64,000 nucleotides of DNA, taken from the NCBI RefSeq assembly GCF_006717045.1, contig NZ_VFPH01000001.1, forward strand, positions 3,534,001 to 3,598,000, read 5' to 3'. A program made the translations under genes and the position numbers. Below the pieces are notes generated by a model that saw nothing but the letters and a program-made list of their open reading frames with translations, did no database searches and was not told where the DNA came from. This document shows positions 1 to 7,765 of this stretch, in pieces. Position 1 is the first letter of the stretch, and the number at the start of each line of letters is the position of its first letter. The DNA is from Pseudonocardia cypriaca (lineage in GTDB: Bacteria; Actinomycetota; Actinomycetes; Mycobacteriales; Pseudonocardiaceae).

Positions 1-311
1 TGCGCAAGACCGAGGACGACCCCTTCGCGGAGACGGACCTCGCCGCCCTGCTGTCCGGCCACGGCGTGACCCGCATGGCCGTCTGCGGGCTGCTGTCCGA
101 GTTCTGCGTGAGCGCGGCCGCCCGGGGCGCCCTCGACCGCGGGTTCCGGGTAGTTCTGCCGCACGACGCGCACGCCACCTACGACGTGCCCGCCGGGCCG
201 GGCAGCGCGGGCGTACCCGCAGCGCTCGCCTCCCGCGCGGCGGAGTGGGCGCTCGGCGACGCGATCGAGATCGTGGCGACCGCGGCCGAGGTGCGGTTCA
301 CGCAGCCATGA
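1..311 (+). CDS. Isochorismatase-family cysteine hydrolase, C-terminal part (5' end outside window)
   Basis: The reading frame is open from base 3 to the TGA at 309-311, giving about 102 residues of a protein that begins before the window. The visible part matches the C-terminal half of the isochorismatase-like fold: a K-T-x-D-D-P-F segment, then a strand ending in AVCGLLSEFCV, where the Cys is at the position of the family's nucleophile, and a late strand with LPHDAHATYD. Family members hydrolyse isochorismate, nicotinamide or related amides; the substrate cannot be told from this fragment. The frame after 311 is closed, so this is the true C-terminus. Confidence 0.75.
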   Translation, partial: RKTEDDPFAETDLAALLSGHGVTRMAVCGLLSEFCVSAAARGALDRGFRVVLPHDAHATYDVPAGPGSAGVPAALASRAAEWALGDAIEIVATAAEVRFTQP

Positions 312-331
312 TCGCGGCTGGGCGCCCGCCC

Positions 332-1087
332 TCACAGCAGCGTGCTGCGACCCCAGCCGCGCCGGAGGCGGACCGCGGCGATCGCCGCCGCCGCGGCGGC
401 GAACGCGAGCAGGACCGCCACGGCGACGAGGGTGGCCTCCCGGTCGCCGTCCAGGGCTGAGCGCAGCCCTTCCATGGCCCAGTAGCCGGGCCAGACGGGC
501 GCGATCGTGCGGGCCCATTCCGGCATCGCCGCCAGCGGTACGAGGGCGCCACTGAGGCCGGCGACGACCGTCGAACCGACGTCGACGACGGCGCTGAACT
601 GGGCGAGGCTGCCGACCGTCGTGGCGATGGCGGCACCGGTGCAGAGCACCGTGGCGGCCCAGACGACGGCGGCGAGCAGCAACAGGGCGGGGTCGGTGAC
701 CTCCAGTCCCAGCACCGTCACGCCGAGAACCAGGAGGACCGCCTGCTGCAGCAGCAGGAAACCCATGACGGGGACCGCCTTGCCGGTGAGGAGCTCGGGG
801 ACCCGGGCCGGGGTCGCGCGGAGCCGGTCGAGGGTGTTCCAGCGGCGTTCTGTGAGGATCGAGCTGCCGACGACGGACGTGCCGAGCAGGCTGAACATCA
901 CCAGCTGGCCGAGGACGACCTGCGCCGTCCCGCGGGCGCCGTCGCCGATCGCCGCCACGTACAGCGGCTGCATCAGCAGGACGAGCAGGACGGGCTGGGT
1001 GATGCGGCCGACGAGCGGCCCGGGGTCACGCACGAAGAGGGTGACGTTGCCCCGGACGATCGAGAGGGTGCGGTCAAGGGACGACAC
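332..1087 (-). CDS. ABC-2 type transporter permease (drug-exporter type)
   Basis: A 251-residue membrane protein with about six hydrophobic segments: one near residue 30, then several from about 60 to 200, and a last one ending in a basic tail. The N-terminal R-D-P-G-P-L-V-G-R stretch and overall size fit the DrrB-like ABC-2 permease family, which moves drugs or lipids out of the cell with a separate ATPase. Its start overlaps the end of the upstream ATPase gene by 14 bp, so the two are translated together. A divergent TetR gene suggests drug-inducible control. Substrate unknown. Confidence 0.85.
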   Translation of the reverse strand: MSSLDRTLSIVRGNVTLFVRDPGPLVGRITQPVLLVLLMQPLYVAAIGDGARGTAQVVLGQLVMFSLLGTSVVGSSILTERRWNTLDRLRATPARVPELLTGKAVPVMGFLLLQQAVLLVLGVTVLGLEVTDPALLLLAAVVWAATVLCTGAAIATTVGSLAQFSAVVDVGSTVVAGLSGALVPLAAMPEWARTIAPVWPGYWAMEGLRSALDGDREATLVAVAVLLAFAAAAAAIAAVRLRRGWGRSTLL

Positions 1088-1928
1088 GGCCGGCCTCCAG
1101 TGCGTGGTAGAGGTCGTCGAGCGAGGGCTGCCGGACGTCGACGGCCTGCAGCGGGAGCCCCTCCCCGACGAGCCCGGCCAGTGATCTCGCGGGGTCGGTG
1201 GAGCGCAGGACGCGCTCCTCGCCCGAGGACAACACGACCCTCAACTCGGCGGGGATCCCGGCGAGCAGCTCGGCCTGCGTACCCCTGGCGATGATCCGAC
1301 CGCGCGCCGCCACGGCGATCGTGGCGTCGAGGTCGGCGAGTTCCGGCAGGTAGTGGGTGGTGTAGCAGACGGCGGTGCCGTCCTCGGCGCACCGCCGCAC
1401 GAGCTGCAGCAGGGCGCGGCGGGTCGCGGGGTCGGCACCGGCGGTCGGCTCGTCGAGCAGGAGCAGACGCGGATGGTGGACGAGAGCCGTGGCGGCCTGG
1501 GTGCGCCGGCGCTGCCCACCGGACAGGTGCCCGACCTGCCGGTCGAGCACCTCCGACAGCCCCAGTGCAGCGCTCGTCTCGGCGATGGCGGCGCGCTGCC
1601 GCCGCCCGCGCAGCCCTGCAAGGCCGGCGAACAGCCGGAGGTTCTCCCGCACGGTCAGGGGCGGGTAGAGGCCGATCTCCTGCGGCGCGAGCCCGACGCG
1701 CCCACGGACGTGGGCGGTGCGGGTCGCGGTGTCGAGACCGTCGACGAGCACGGTCCCGGCGTCCGGCCGGGTGAGCCCGGCGACGATCTCCACGAACGTC
1801 GTCTTGCCGGCTCCGTTGTGCCCGACGAGGCCCACGATCTCGCCGGGGGCGATCCGGAGGTCGAACCCGTCGAGCGCGACGAGGTCGCCGAACCTCTTGC
1901 GCACTCCCCGCGCGTCGAGCCCGTCCAC
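1074..1928 (-). CDS. ABC transporter ATP-binding protein (partner of the ABC-2 permease)
   Basis: 284 residues. It has a complete ABC nucleotide-binding domain: Walker A GHNGAGKT at 36-43, the signature LSGGQ at about 135-139, Walker B LLLLDEP at about 154-161 and a switch His in TTHYL. A C-terminal extension of about 70 residues resembles that of DrrA-type exporters. It is first in a two-gene operon with the permease at 332-1087. The ATG at 1928 faces the divergent TetR gene across only 53 bp that hold three inverted repeats, so its promoter is very likely covered by that regulator. Confidence 0.88.
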   Translation of the reverse strand: MDGLDARGVRKRFGDLVALDGFDLRIAPGEIVGLVGHNGAGKTTFVEIVAGLTRPDAGTVLVDGLDTATRTAHVRGRVGLAPQEIGLYPPLTVRENLRLFAGLAGLRGRRQRAAIAETSAALGLSEVLDRQVGHLSGGQRRRTQAATALVHHPRLLLLDEPTAGADPATRRALLQLVRRCAEDGTAVCYTTHYLPELADLDATIAVAARGRIIARGTQAELLAGIPAELRVVLSSGEERVLRSTDPARSLAGLVGEGLPLQAVDVRQPSLDDLYHALEAGRVVP

Positions 1929-1941
1929 GACACCACCGCCC

Positions 1942-1978
1942 TATACGCCGTATATACACTGTATAAATCTACACTGTA
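1942..1978. promoter_or_regulatory. Triple inverted-repeat operator between exporter operon and TetR gene
   Basis: Three palindromes are packed in the 53-bp divergent region: TATAC-GCC-GTATA at 1942-1954, TATACA-C-TGTATA at 1953-1965 (sharing two bases with the first) and TACA-C-TGTA at 1970-1978. The DNA is AT-rich against a GC-rich background and includes a possible -10 (TATAAA, 1962-1967). The last repeat ends 3 bp before the TetR ATG. The layout fits autorepression by the adjacent TetR protein together with control of the exporter. Confidence 0.75.
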
Positions 1979-1981
1979 CGG

Positions 1982-2623
1982 ATGCCGGGCACCCGAGACA
2001 AGATCCTCGCCGCAGCGCTCGAGATCGCCGACGAGCGCGGCCTCGCCGCGGTCTCGATGCGCAGCGTCGGCGAGCGGGTCGGCATGAGCGCGATGGCGCT
2101 GTACCCGCACGTGTCCAACAAGGAGGCCCTGCTCGACGGCGTCGTCGACCTGCTGCTCGCCGAGCAGATCCCCGTCGTCGAACGCCTGCCCGCCGACACC
2201 GACTGGTGGACGAGGCTGGAGGCACTCGCACACGGCGTCCGCGACCTGGCCGCCCGGCACCCCAGCGCGTTCTCGCTCCTGCTCGCGCGGCCGTCCGTGA
2301 CCGCCGACGCCCTCCGCGCCACCGACGCCGTCTACCAGGCGCTCCTCGACGCCGGTGTGCCGGCGGCCGAGGTGGGCCGCGTGGAACGGCTGGTCTCGAC
2401 GTTCGTGCTGGGCTACGCCGCGTCCGAGGTCAACGGCCGGTTCAGCAAGGGGACGCTCTCACCCCGCGCCCGCCGGGCGCAGCTGGAGGAGGAGGACATC
2501 CCCGCCCATTACGGGCTCGCCGACCACCTCGACCGGCCGATCGACTGGAGCGCGGAGTTCCGGGCCGACCTCCGCGACCTTCGCCTGCTCGTCGAGACCA
2601 TCGCCGCCCGGAACCGGCGGTGA
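1982..2623 (+). CDS. TetR-family transcriptional regulator with TetR_C-type ligand domain
   Basis: 213 residues. The N-terminal 50 residues form the TetR helix-turn-helix, seen in RDKILAAALEIADERGL, SMRSVGERVGM and MALYPHVSNKEALLDGV. The rest is helical and fits the TetA-repressor-like C-terminal domain. No Shine-Dalgarno is visible before the ATG, and the operator runs to 3 bp before it, so a leaderless or nearly leaderless transcript is likely. It is divergent from the ABC-2 exporter genes, its probable targets. The inducer is unknown. Confidence 0.87.
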   Translation: MPGTRDKILAAALEIADERGLAAVSMRSVGERVGMSAMALYPHVSNKEALLDGVVDLLLAEQIPVVERLPADTDWWTRLEALAHGVRDLAARHPSAFSLLLARPSVTADALRATDAVYQALLDAGVPAAEVGRVERLVSTFVLGYAASEVNGRFSKGTLSPRARRAQLEEEDIPAHYGLADHLDRPIDWSAEFRADLRDLRLLVETIAARNRR

Positions 2624-2689
2624 TCGTGGGCTCGGGTGGACCTGCCGCAGTGCGGATCGGACCCCTGCACGTCGGCCTCGTCGTCTCGC

Positions 2690-3082
2690 TCAAGCCAGCA
2701 GGTTGTGGATCGTCCGAACCGACAGGCTGATCTTCGGGATGAACCCGACGGCGGGGCTTTCGGCGATCAGGTCCGCGAAGTCGTCCTCGTCGTGGGTCGA
2801 GATGAGCATGACGCGCCCGTCGAGTTCCGGGAGGCTCTCGACGAGGCGCAGGGCGAGCACGAAGCCGCTCTCGTCGCCGAGCATGATGTCGACCAGGACG
2901 ACGTCCGGCTGCAGCGAGTCCGCCTGGCGCAGCGCGTCCGCCTGGTTCGTCGCCGTGCCGACGACATCCACTCCGCCGTTCGTGAGGTAGCCCTGGGCAG
3001 CCGCGAGGAATCGCTCGTCGTCGTCCACGATGAGACATCGCACACGGCCGGCGACCGGATCTCCCCGACGCTCGGCGCTCAT
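2690..3082 (-). CDS. Single-domain response regulator (CheY-like receiver)
   Basis: 130 residues, essentially only a receiver domain: acidic pocket in LIVDDDERF, phospho-acceptor Asp in VVLVDIMLGDESG, a Thr in LISTHD and the conserved Lys in FIPKI. No DNA-binding or enzymatic output domain follows. I chose the ATG at 3080-3082 because it overlaps the stop of the upstream STAS-like gene (ATGA) and starts just before the receiver fold; a longer frame upstream is only the shadow of that gene. It probably passes phosphate or binds a partner in a stress or sigma-factor pathway (inference from the STAS neighbour). Confidence 0.83.
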   Translation of the reverse strand: MSAERRGDPVAGRVRCLIVDDDERFLAAAQGYLTNGGVDVVGTATNQADALRQADSLQPDVVLVDIMLGDESGFVLALRLVESLPELDGRVMLISTHDEDDFADLIAESPAVGFIPKISLSVRTIHNLLA

Positions 3083-3486
3083 CGCGGTACGCCGGCGCCT
3101 GCCACCCTGCCCGTGCCGTTCCGCGTCGCCGCCTGGTACATCGTGAACAGGTCCGGAAGCGATGCGCCGTAGCGGGCGGCGGAGGACGACGAGTCGTGCC
3201 CGACCGTCCGGAGCCATCCCTCGCGCCGTGTCAGCTGCCGCCCCGCGGCTGCGAGCGCCGAACTCGTGGTCGGCGCGACCTCGCCCGCCCCGGTCAGGTC
3301 CACCAGCACGAACCGTGCGCCGCCGATCAACAGCCCGTCCACCCGCCGTCGCAGCTCGGCCACGGCCTCGTGGCTGCACTCGCCGATCACCTCGATGAAG
3401 GCGTGGTCCCGGTCGGGTTGCACGGAGATGATCCGCACACCCGACCGCCGACCGGTGCTGTGCTCCGCCTGCGCGGCTGTGCCCAT
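3079..3486 (-). CDS. STAS-domain protein (anti-anti-sigma-like)
   Basis: 135 residues. The centre matches a STAS fold: a strand HAFIEVIGEC, a helix, then FVLVDLTGAGEV followed by TTSSALAAAGRQL, where family members carry the phosphorylatable Ser/Thr. STAS proteins of this size bind anti-sigma kinases or sensor complexes. The start at 3486 has a GGGGGGAA ribosome site 4 bp upstream; an ATG at 3504 is a less likely alternative. The gene overlaps the receiver gene downstream by 4 bp, so the two are co-translated and likely act in one signalling module. No kinase is encoded nearby. Confidence 0.7.
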   Translation of the reverse strand: MGTAAQAEHSTGRRSGVRIISVQPDRDHAFIEVIGECSHEAVAELRRRVDGLLIGGARFVLVDLTGAGEVAPTTSSALAAAGRQLTRREGWLRTVGHDSSSSAARYGASLPDLFTMYQAATRNGTGRVAGAGVPR

Positions 3487-3557
3487 GCTTCCCCCCGGTG
3501 CCACGCCGGCAACTCGCTGAGCGCCGGCTGCGGGATCAGGACCGGGGGCCGGGGTCC

Positions 3558-3583
3558 GTGAGGATGCCCGCGGGCACCCTCAC
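3558..3583. promoter_or_regulatory. 26-bp near-perfect palindrome upstream of STAS/receiver operon
   Basis: GTGAGGATGCCCG followed directly by CGGGCACCCTCAC: two 13-bp halves with one mismatch and no loop. It lies 72 bp upstream of the STAS gene start in an otherwise empty 204-bp stretch (3487-3690). A dimeric regulator site is most likely; a bidirectional hairpin between the two minus-strand units is the alternative. Confidence 0.45.
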
Positions 3584-3690
3584 TCACTGATTGTGCTGCA
3601 ACCGCCCTCCCAACACTAGTTATGCTGGGTGACGGTGGCAACAGGCCGTCGCGGTTCGATCACATTGCGTGCACGTGAAGCTCCGAGGAC

Positions 3691-6105
3691 TCAGCCGCGC
3701 AGGCGCTCCATCTTCGGATCGAAGAGCGGTTCCTGCGCCACCACCGCCGGGATGCGCCGGTCGAACCACCCGATCTCGACCGGCTGGCCCGCAGTGAGGA
3801 GCTCCGCCGGCAGCCAGGCGTAGGCGATCCCCCGGCCGAGGGTGTAGCCGTAGGCGGCGCTCGTGACGTAGCCGACCGGGCGGCCGTCGGCGAACACCGG
3901 TTCCTTGCCAAGCACCGTCTCGTCGAGCGTGAGGCAGGTGAGCTTCCGGCGGACGTCGTCGCGCCGGCGCAGCACCGCGTCGCGGCCGGTGAACCCACCC
4001 TTGTCGAGCTTCACCGCGAAGCCGAGACCGGCCTCCCACGGGTCGTGCTCGAACGTCATGTCCGTGCCGAACGAGCGGTAGCCCTTCTCCAGCCGCAGCG
4101 AGTTGAACGCGCCCCGGCCGGCGGCGATGATCCCGTACTCGCGCCCGGCGTCCCAGAGCGCGTCCCAGAGGGTGCGGCCCATGTCGGCGGTCGTGTACAG
4201 CTCCCAGCCCAGCTCCCCGACGTACGACAGCCGCAGCGCGGTGACCGGCACCGTGCCGACGTGCACCCGCTTGCCCCGGAAGTACCGGGCGTCGGCGAGG
4301 TCGGGGGCGAGCGGCAGCACCACCTCGCGGGCGAGCGGGCCCCACACACCGATGCAGCAGGTGCCCGCGGTGACGTCGCGGACGACGACCCCTTCGGGCG
4401 CCTCCCGCAGTAGGAGGTCGAGGTCCAAGGGGCCGTTGGCGCCGATCTGGAACTCGTCGGGCCCGAGCCGGGCGACCGTGATGTCGCTGCGGATGCCGCC
4501 GTCCTCGCCGAGCAGGAGGCAGTAGGTGACCGTGCCGACCGAGCGGTCCACGTTGCCGGTGGTGACTCCCTGCAGGAACGCAGCTGCGCCCCGGCCGCTG
4601 ACCTCGATCCGGGTCAACGAGGTCATGTCGTAGAGCGCCACCCGCTCGCGGGTGATCTGGGCCTCCGCGCCGATAATCGGGGACCACCAGCGGGCGGCCC
4701 AGTCGTCGGGGGTCGGGATGTCGCGACCCGCGACGAGCGCGGCGTTGGCCTCGTACCAGTGCGGGCGCTCCCAGCCGGCGGCCTCCAGGAAGACCGCGCC
4801 GAGGACGCGTTCCCGCTCGTAGAACGGCGAGGTGCGCAGGGGGCGCGGCTCCAGCATGGGTTCGAGCGGGTGCAGCGCGTCGTACACCTCGACGTAGTTC
4901 TGCTTGTTCTTGGCGAGCACGAAGTCGGGGGCGAGCTGGTGGGGCCAGAAGCGGTTGGCGTCGCACTCGTGCAGGTCGAAGCTCGCCGACCGGCCGTCGA
5001 CCAGCCACTCCGCGAGGGCCTTCGCCACGCCGCAGGAGTGCGTGACCCATACGGCCTCGGCCAGCCAGAAGCCGGGGACGTCGCGCGCCTCCCCCATGAG
5101 CGGCATGCCGTCGATCGTGAAGGAGAAGAGGCCGTTCATCGCCTCCCCGATCTTGGCCTCGCGCAGGGCGGGCACGAGCGCCTGCGCGTCGGCCCAGCCG
5201 GGGGCGAAGTCGTGCTCGGTGAACGGCAGCACCGAGGGCATCACCTCGGCCTCGTCGACGCCTGCGATGTCCCGGGCGTCGAGCGGCAGCGGGTCGTGGC
5301 CGTAGTAGCCGATGGCGAGCGACTCGCCGCGTTCGCGCAGGTAGAGGTCGGCGCCCTGGTGGCGCAGGATCGGCCGGGTGGCCTCGCGGTCGTGACCGGC
5401 GAGTGCCGGGAGCGGGTCGCTGACGGCGAGCTGGTGCGCGAGCGGGGTGAGCGGCAGCGGCACGCCCACCATCGCCGCCACCTTCGGGCCCCAGATCCCC
5501 GCGCAGCAGACGACGACGTCGGCGGGCAGCTCGCCGTGGTCGGTGACGACGCCGGTGACCCGCCCGTCCTCCGTGGAGATGCCGGTGACCTCGTGCCGGT
5601 CGAGCACCCGCACGCCGCGGTCCGCGGCCGCGCGCAGCTGCGCCTCGACGGCCCGGACGGCCTTGGCGATGCCGTCGGTCGGGGTGTGCAGCCCGCCGAG
5701 CACGACGTCGCGGTCCAGCAGCGGGTGCATGGCCACGCACTCGTCGGGGTCGATCACCCGGGCCTCGACGCCCCACGAGGTGAGCCAACCGCAGCGGCGG
5801 TGCAACTCGGCGAGCCGGTCCGGCGTGGTCGCCACCTCCAGGCCGCCGACCTGCAGGTAGCAGGGCTCCCCGTCCAGCTCCAGCGCGGCGAGCTTCTCGA
5901 CGGTGTAGCGGGCCATCTCCGTCATGGTCTTGGAGGGGTTGGCCTGGAACACCAGCCCCGGCGCGTGGGAGGTGGACCCGCCGGGCGCGGGAAGCGATCC
6001 CTGGTCGACGACGATGACATCGGTCCAGCCCCGGGCGGAGAGCTCGTCGGCGAGGGCAGCCCCGACGACCCCAGCCCCGATGATCACGACGCGCGCTCCG
6101 GTCAT
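3691..6105 (-). CDS. FAD-dependent dimethylglycine/sarcosine dehydrogenase-type oxidoreductase with GcvT domain
   Basis: 804 residues. The N-terminus has a dinucleotide-binding motif (VVIIGAGVVGAALADEL, residues 6-22) followed by GSTSHAPGL, where His47 is at the position that binds FAD covalently in dimethylglycine and sarcosine dehydrogenases. A DAO fold continues to about residue 370, then a central FAO_M-like region. From about residue 440 comes an aminomethyltransferase (GcvT) fold, which in this family gives the freed methylene group to tetrahydrofolate. The ATG at 6105 has a GGAGGAG ribosome site. It lies downstream of the MttB-like gene, so it probably removes the second and third methyls of a quaternary amine (for example dimethylglycine to sarcosine to glycine). 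The exact substrate is an inference. Confidence 0.82.
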   Translation of the reverse strand: MTGARVVIIGAGVVGAALADELSARGWTDVIVVDQGSLPAPGGSTSHAPGLVFQANPSKTMTEMARYTVEKLAALELDGEPCYLQVGGLEVATTPDRLAELHRRCGWLTSWGVEARVIDPDECVAMHPLLDRDVVLGGLHTPTDGIAKAVRAVEAQLRAAADRGVRVLDRHEVTGISTEDGRVTGVVTDHGELPADVVVCCAGIWGPKVAAMVGVPLPLTPLAHQLAVSDPLPALAGHDREATRPILRHQGADLYLRERGESLAIGYYGHDPLPLDARDIAGVDEAEVMPSVLPFTEHDFAPGWADAQALVPALREAKIGEAMNGLFSFTIDGMPLMGEARDVPGFWLAEAVWVTHSCGVAKALAEWLVDGRSASFDLHECDANRFWPHQLAPDFVLAKNKQNYVEVYDALHPLEPMLEPRPLRTSPFYERERVLGAVFLEAAGWERPHWYEANAALVAGRDIPTPDDWAARWWSPIIGAEAQITRERVALYDMTSLTRIEVSGRGAAAFLQGVTTGNVDRSVGTVTYCLLLGEDGGIRSDITVARLGPDEFQIGANGPLDLDLLLREAPEGVVVRDVTAGTCCIGVWGPLAREVVLPLAPDLADARYFRGKRVHVGTVPVTALRLSYVGELGWELYTTADMGRTLWDALWDAGREYGIIAAGRGAFNSLRLEKGYRSFGTDMTFEHDPWEAGLGFAVKLDKGGFTGRDAVLRRRDDVRRKLTCLTLDETVLGKEPVFADGRPVGYVTSAAYGYTLGRGIAYAWLPAELLTAGQPVEIGWFDRRIPAVVAQEPLFDPKMERLRG

Positions 6106-6134
6106 GTCACTCCTCCCCGAGTCCCACATCGGTT

Positions 6135-6187
6135 CCGACGAGCGGCGCGTTCGTCGGATAGGTACCGACGAACGCGCCGTTCGTCGG
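6135..6187. repeat. Double palindrome, family 2, copy 1 (after the MttB-like gene)
   Basis: Two 23-bp units, each a hairpin with about 10-bp arms around a 3-base centre (CCGACGA...TCGTCGG), lie head to head at 6135-6157 and 6165-6187. They are reverse complements of each other except for one base, so the whole is also one large hairpin with a 7-base loop. It lies 13 bp past the stop of the minus-strand MttB-like gene and before the FAD oxidoreductase gene. A nearly identical copy is at 17151-17209. Probably a 3'-end or attenuating hairpin. Confidence 0.75.
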
Positions 6188-6200
6188 ATTGGGTGCCCGC

Positions 6201-7640
6201 TCAGTCGCCCAGTTCGCGGCGTCGGCGCGTCACGTACGCCTGCAGCTCCTCGCGGATCGCATCGTCCAGCGGCGGGGCCTCGTACTCGTCTATGCGCTTC
6301 CGGGCCACGTCCGCCGCTCGGGCGGCTGCGTCCTTCGCGCCGCCCCGCATCCACCGGTCGTAGTTGTCCGAGCTGTTGACGAACGGGCGGTAGAAGCAGG
6401 TGCGGAAGCGCTCCATCGTGTGCGCTGCGCCGAGGAAGTGGCCGCCGTGGCGCACCTCGTCGTGGGCGCCGAACGCGAGCGACGCCTCGTCGATCTCCAG
6501 GGGCGTGAACTCGTGCTGCAGCATTTCCAGCACCTGGACGTCGAGCACGTACTTCTCGAGGGATGCCACGAGCCCGCCCTCCAACCAGCCGGCGGAGTGC
6601 ATGACCCAGTTGATACCCGCCAGGAAGGTCGGGAGCATGGTCATCAGGCTCTCGTAGCCGGCCTGCGCGTCGGGGGTCTGGCTGGAGGTCAGCCCGCCGC
6701 CGGAACGCACCGGTAGGCCGAAGTGGCGAGCGATCTGGCCCGTGCAGAGCAGGCCGATCGCCGATTCCGGGGTACCGAAACAGGGCGAACCGGACTGCAT
6801 GTCGATGTTCGACAGGAACGAACCGAAGATCACGGGAGCGCCCGGCCTGATCAATTGCGACAACGCGATGCCGGTGAGGGCCTCGGCCATCTGTTGCGCC
6901 AGTGTTGCAGGAATGGAAACAGGTGACATCGCACCCATCAGGAGGAACGGGGTTAGCACAACCGCCTGGTTCGCCGCGGAGTACTCGAACTGCGCCTCCA
7001 GCATGCGGTCGTCCCACCGCAGCGGGGAGTTGCAGTTGATCAGGGAGATGGTGGCGGGCGTGGCCTCGATCGCCTCCCGGCCACCGAAGAGGATCTCGGT
7101 CATGGCGAGGGTGTCGCGGGCGTTCACCCCCGAGACCACGTTGCCCATGTAGATCTTGTCGGTGAGCGTCTGCAGGGCGTAGGTCATGTCGAGGTGGCGG
7201 GAGTCCAGCGGCGTGTCCTCGGGCTCGCACACCACCCCACCTGCCGAGTCGATGGCGTCGAAGCTCTGCGCGAGCTTCGCGAACGAGTGGAAGTCGGCGA
7301 TCTTCGCGTCGCGGCGGACGTCGCCCTCACGCACGAACGGCGGGCCGTAGACGCTGCCGAAGACCATCGAGTCGTCGCCGATGTGCACGGTGTGCGCGGG
7401 GTTGCGCGCCTGGACGTCGAACGCGCGCGGGGCCTTCGCGACCTGCTCCAGCACGAAGTCGGGGTCGAAGATCACGCACTGGTCCTCGACCTTCTGCCCG
7501 GCCTGGCGGAACAGCTCCAGCGCACGGTCGGAAAGAAACTCCACGCCGATCTCGCTCACGATCCGCCGCCACCCGCCGTCGAGGGTGGCCATCGCTTCCT
7601 CGGAAAGGATCTCGTAGCGCGGCATGGCGTTGCGGAACAT
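6201..7640 (-). CDS. MttB-family (trimethylamine methyltransferase superfamily) non-pyrrolysine methyltransferase
   Basis: 479 residues, close to the usual length of the MttB superfamily. Family members take a methyl group from a quaternary or tertiary amine and pass it to a corrinoid protein. There is no in-frame TAG, so it belongs to the non-pyrrolysine branch, which includes the glycine betaine methyltransferases. Family-like stretches include RNPAHTVHIGDD, NCNSPLRWDD, GAPVIFGSFLSNIDM and RSGGGLTSSQTPDAQAGYES. The ATG at 7640 follows a G-rich ribosome site; 7625 is an internal alternative. The gene faces the IclR regulator across an operator region, and its partners (corrinoid protein, folate methyltransferase, activator) are on the other side. 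The substrate is inferred to be a betaine-type amine. Confidence 0.85.
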   Translation of the reverse strand: MFRNAMPRYEILSEEAMATLDGGWRRIVSEIGVEFLSDRALELFRQAGQKVEDQCVIFDPDFVLEQVAKAPRAFDVQARNPAHTVHIGDDSMVFGSVYGPPFVREGDVRRDAKIADFHSFAKLAQSFDAIDSAGGVVCEPEDTPLDSRHLDMTYALQTLTDKIYMGNVVSGVNARDTLAMTEILFGGREAIEATPATISLINCNSPLRWDDRMLEAQFEYSAANQAVVLTPFLLMGAMSPVSIPATLAQQMAEALTGIALSQLIRPGAPVIFGSFLSNIDMQSGSPCFGTPESAIGLLCTGQIARHFGLPVRSGGGLTSSQTPDAQAGYESLMTMLPTFLAGINWVMHSAGWLEGGLVASLEKYVLDVQVLEMLQHEFTPLEIDEASLAFGAHDEVRHGGHFLGAAHTMERFRTCFYRPFVNSSDNYDRWMRGGAKDAAARAADVARKRIDEYEAPPLDDAIREELQAYVTRRRRELGD

Positions 7641-7717
7641 GCAGACCCCCTGCGGATCTCCCCATAAACCGGACCTTGACGAGGACCGGTGCCGGCAGGA
7701 TCCTAACTGCATTCCTC

Positions 7718-7755
7718 GGAACACTGGTTCCATAACATGGAACTCTTTTGGGAAC
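7718..7755. promoter_or_regulatory. GGAAC/GTTCC operator array between MttB-like and IclR genes
   Basis: The 125-bp divergent region contains GGAAC-ACTG-GTTCC (7718-7731), which overlaps a second perfect repeat GTTCCA-TAACA-TGGAAC (7727-7743), and a further half site GGAAC at 7751-7755. Palindromes of this kind are typical for IclR-family proteins. They sit 78-115 bp from the MttB-like start and 11-48 bp from the IclR start, so one protein could control both transcription units. Confidence 0.7.
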
Positions 7756-7765
7756 GGATCCCGCG

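Noticed and set aside
3620..5788. Long Arg/Pro-rich frame on the minus strand
   Set aside because: Composition is that of a GC-shadow frame within the FAD/GcvT gene; no domain pattern.
4759..6363. A 534-codon plus-strand frame opposite the FAD oxidoreductase
   Set aside because: Antisense shadow typical of high-GC genes, rich in Arg, Gly, Val and His with no recognisable fold.
3691..7230. A 1179-codon open frame reading through the FAD oxidoreductase and upstream
   Set aside because: The family fold begins at MTGARVVIIGAG with a strong ribosome site at 6105. The upstream part is antisense-like shadow of the MttB gene.
6201..7640. Pyrrolysine-containing methyltransferase
   Set aside because: There is no in-frame TAG anywhere in the gene, and no pyl genes are in the window.
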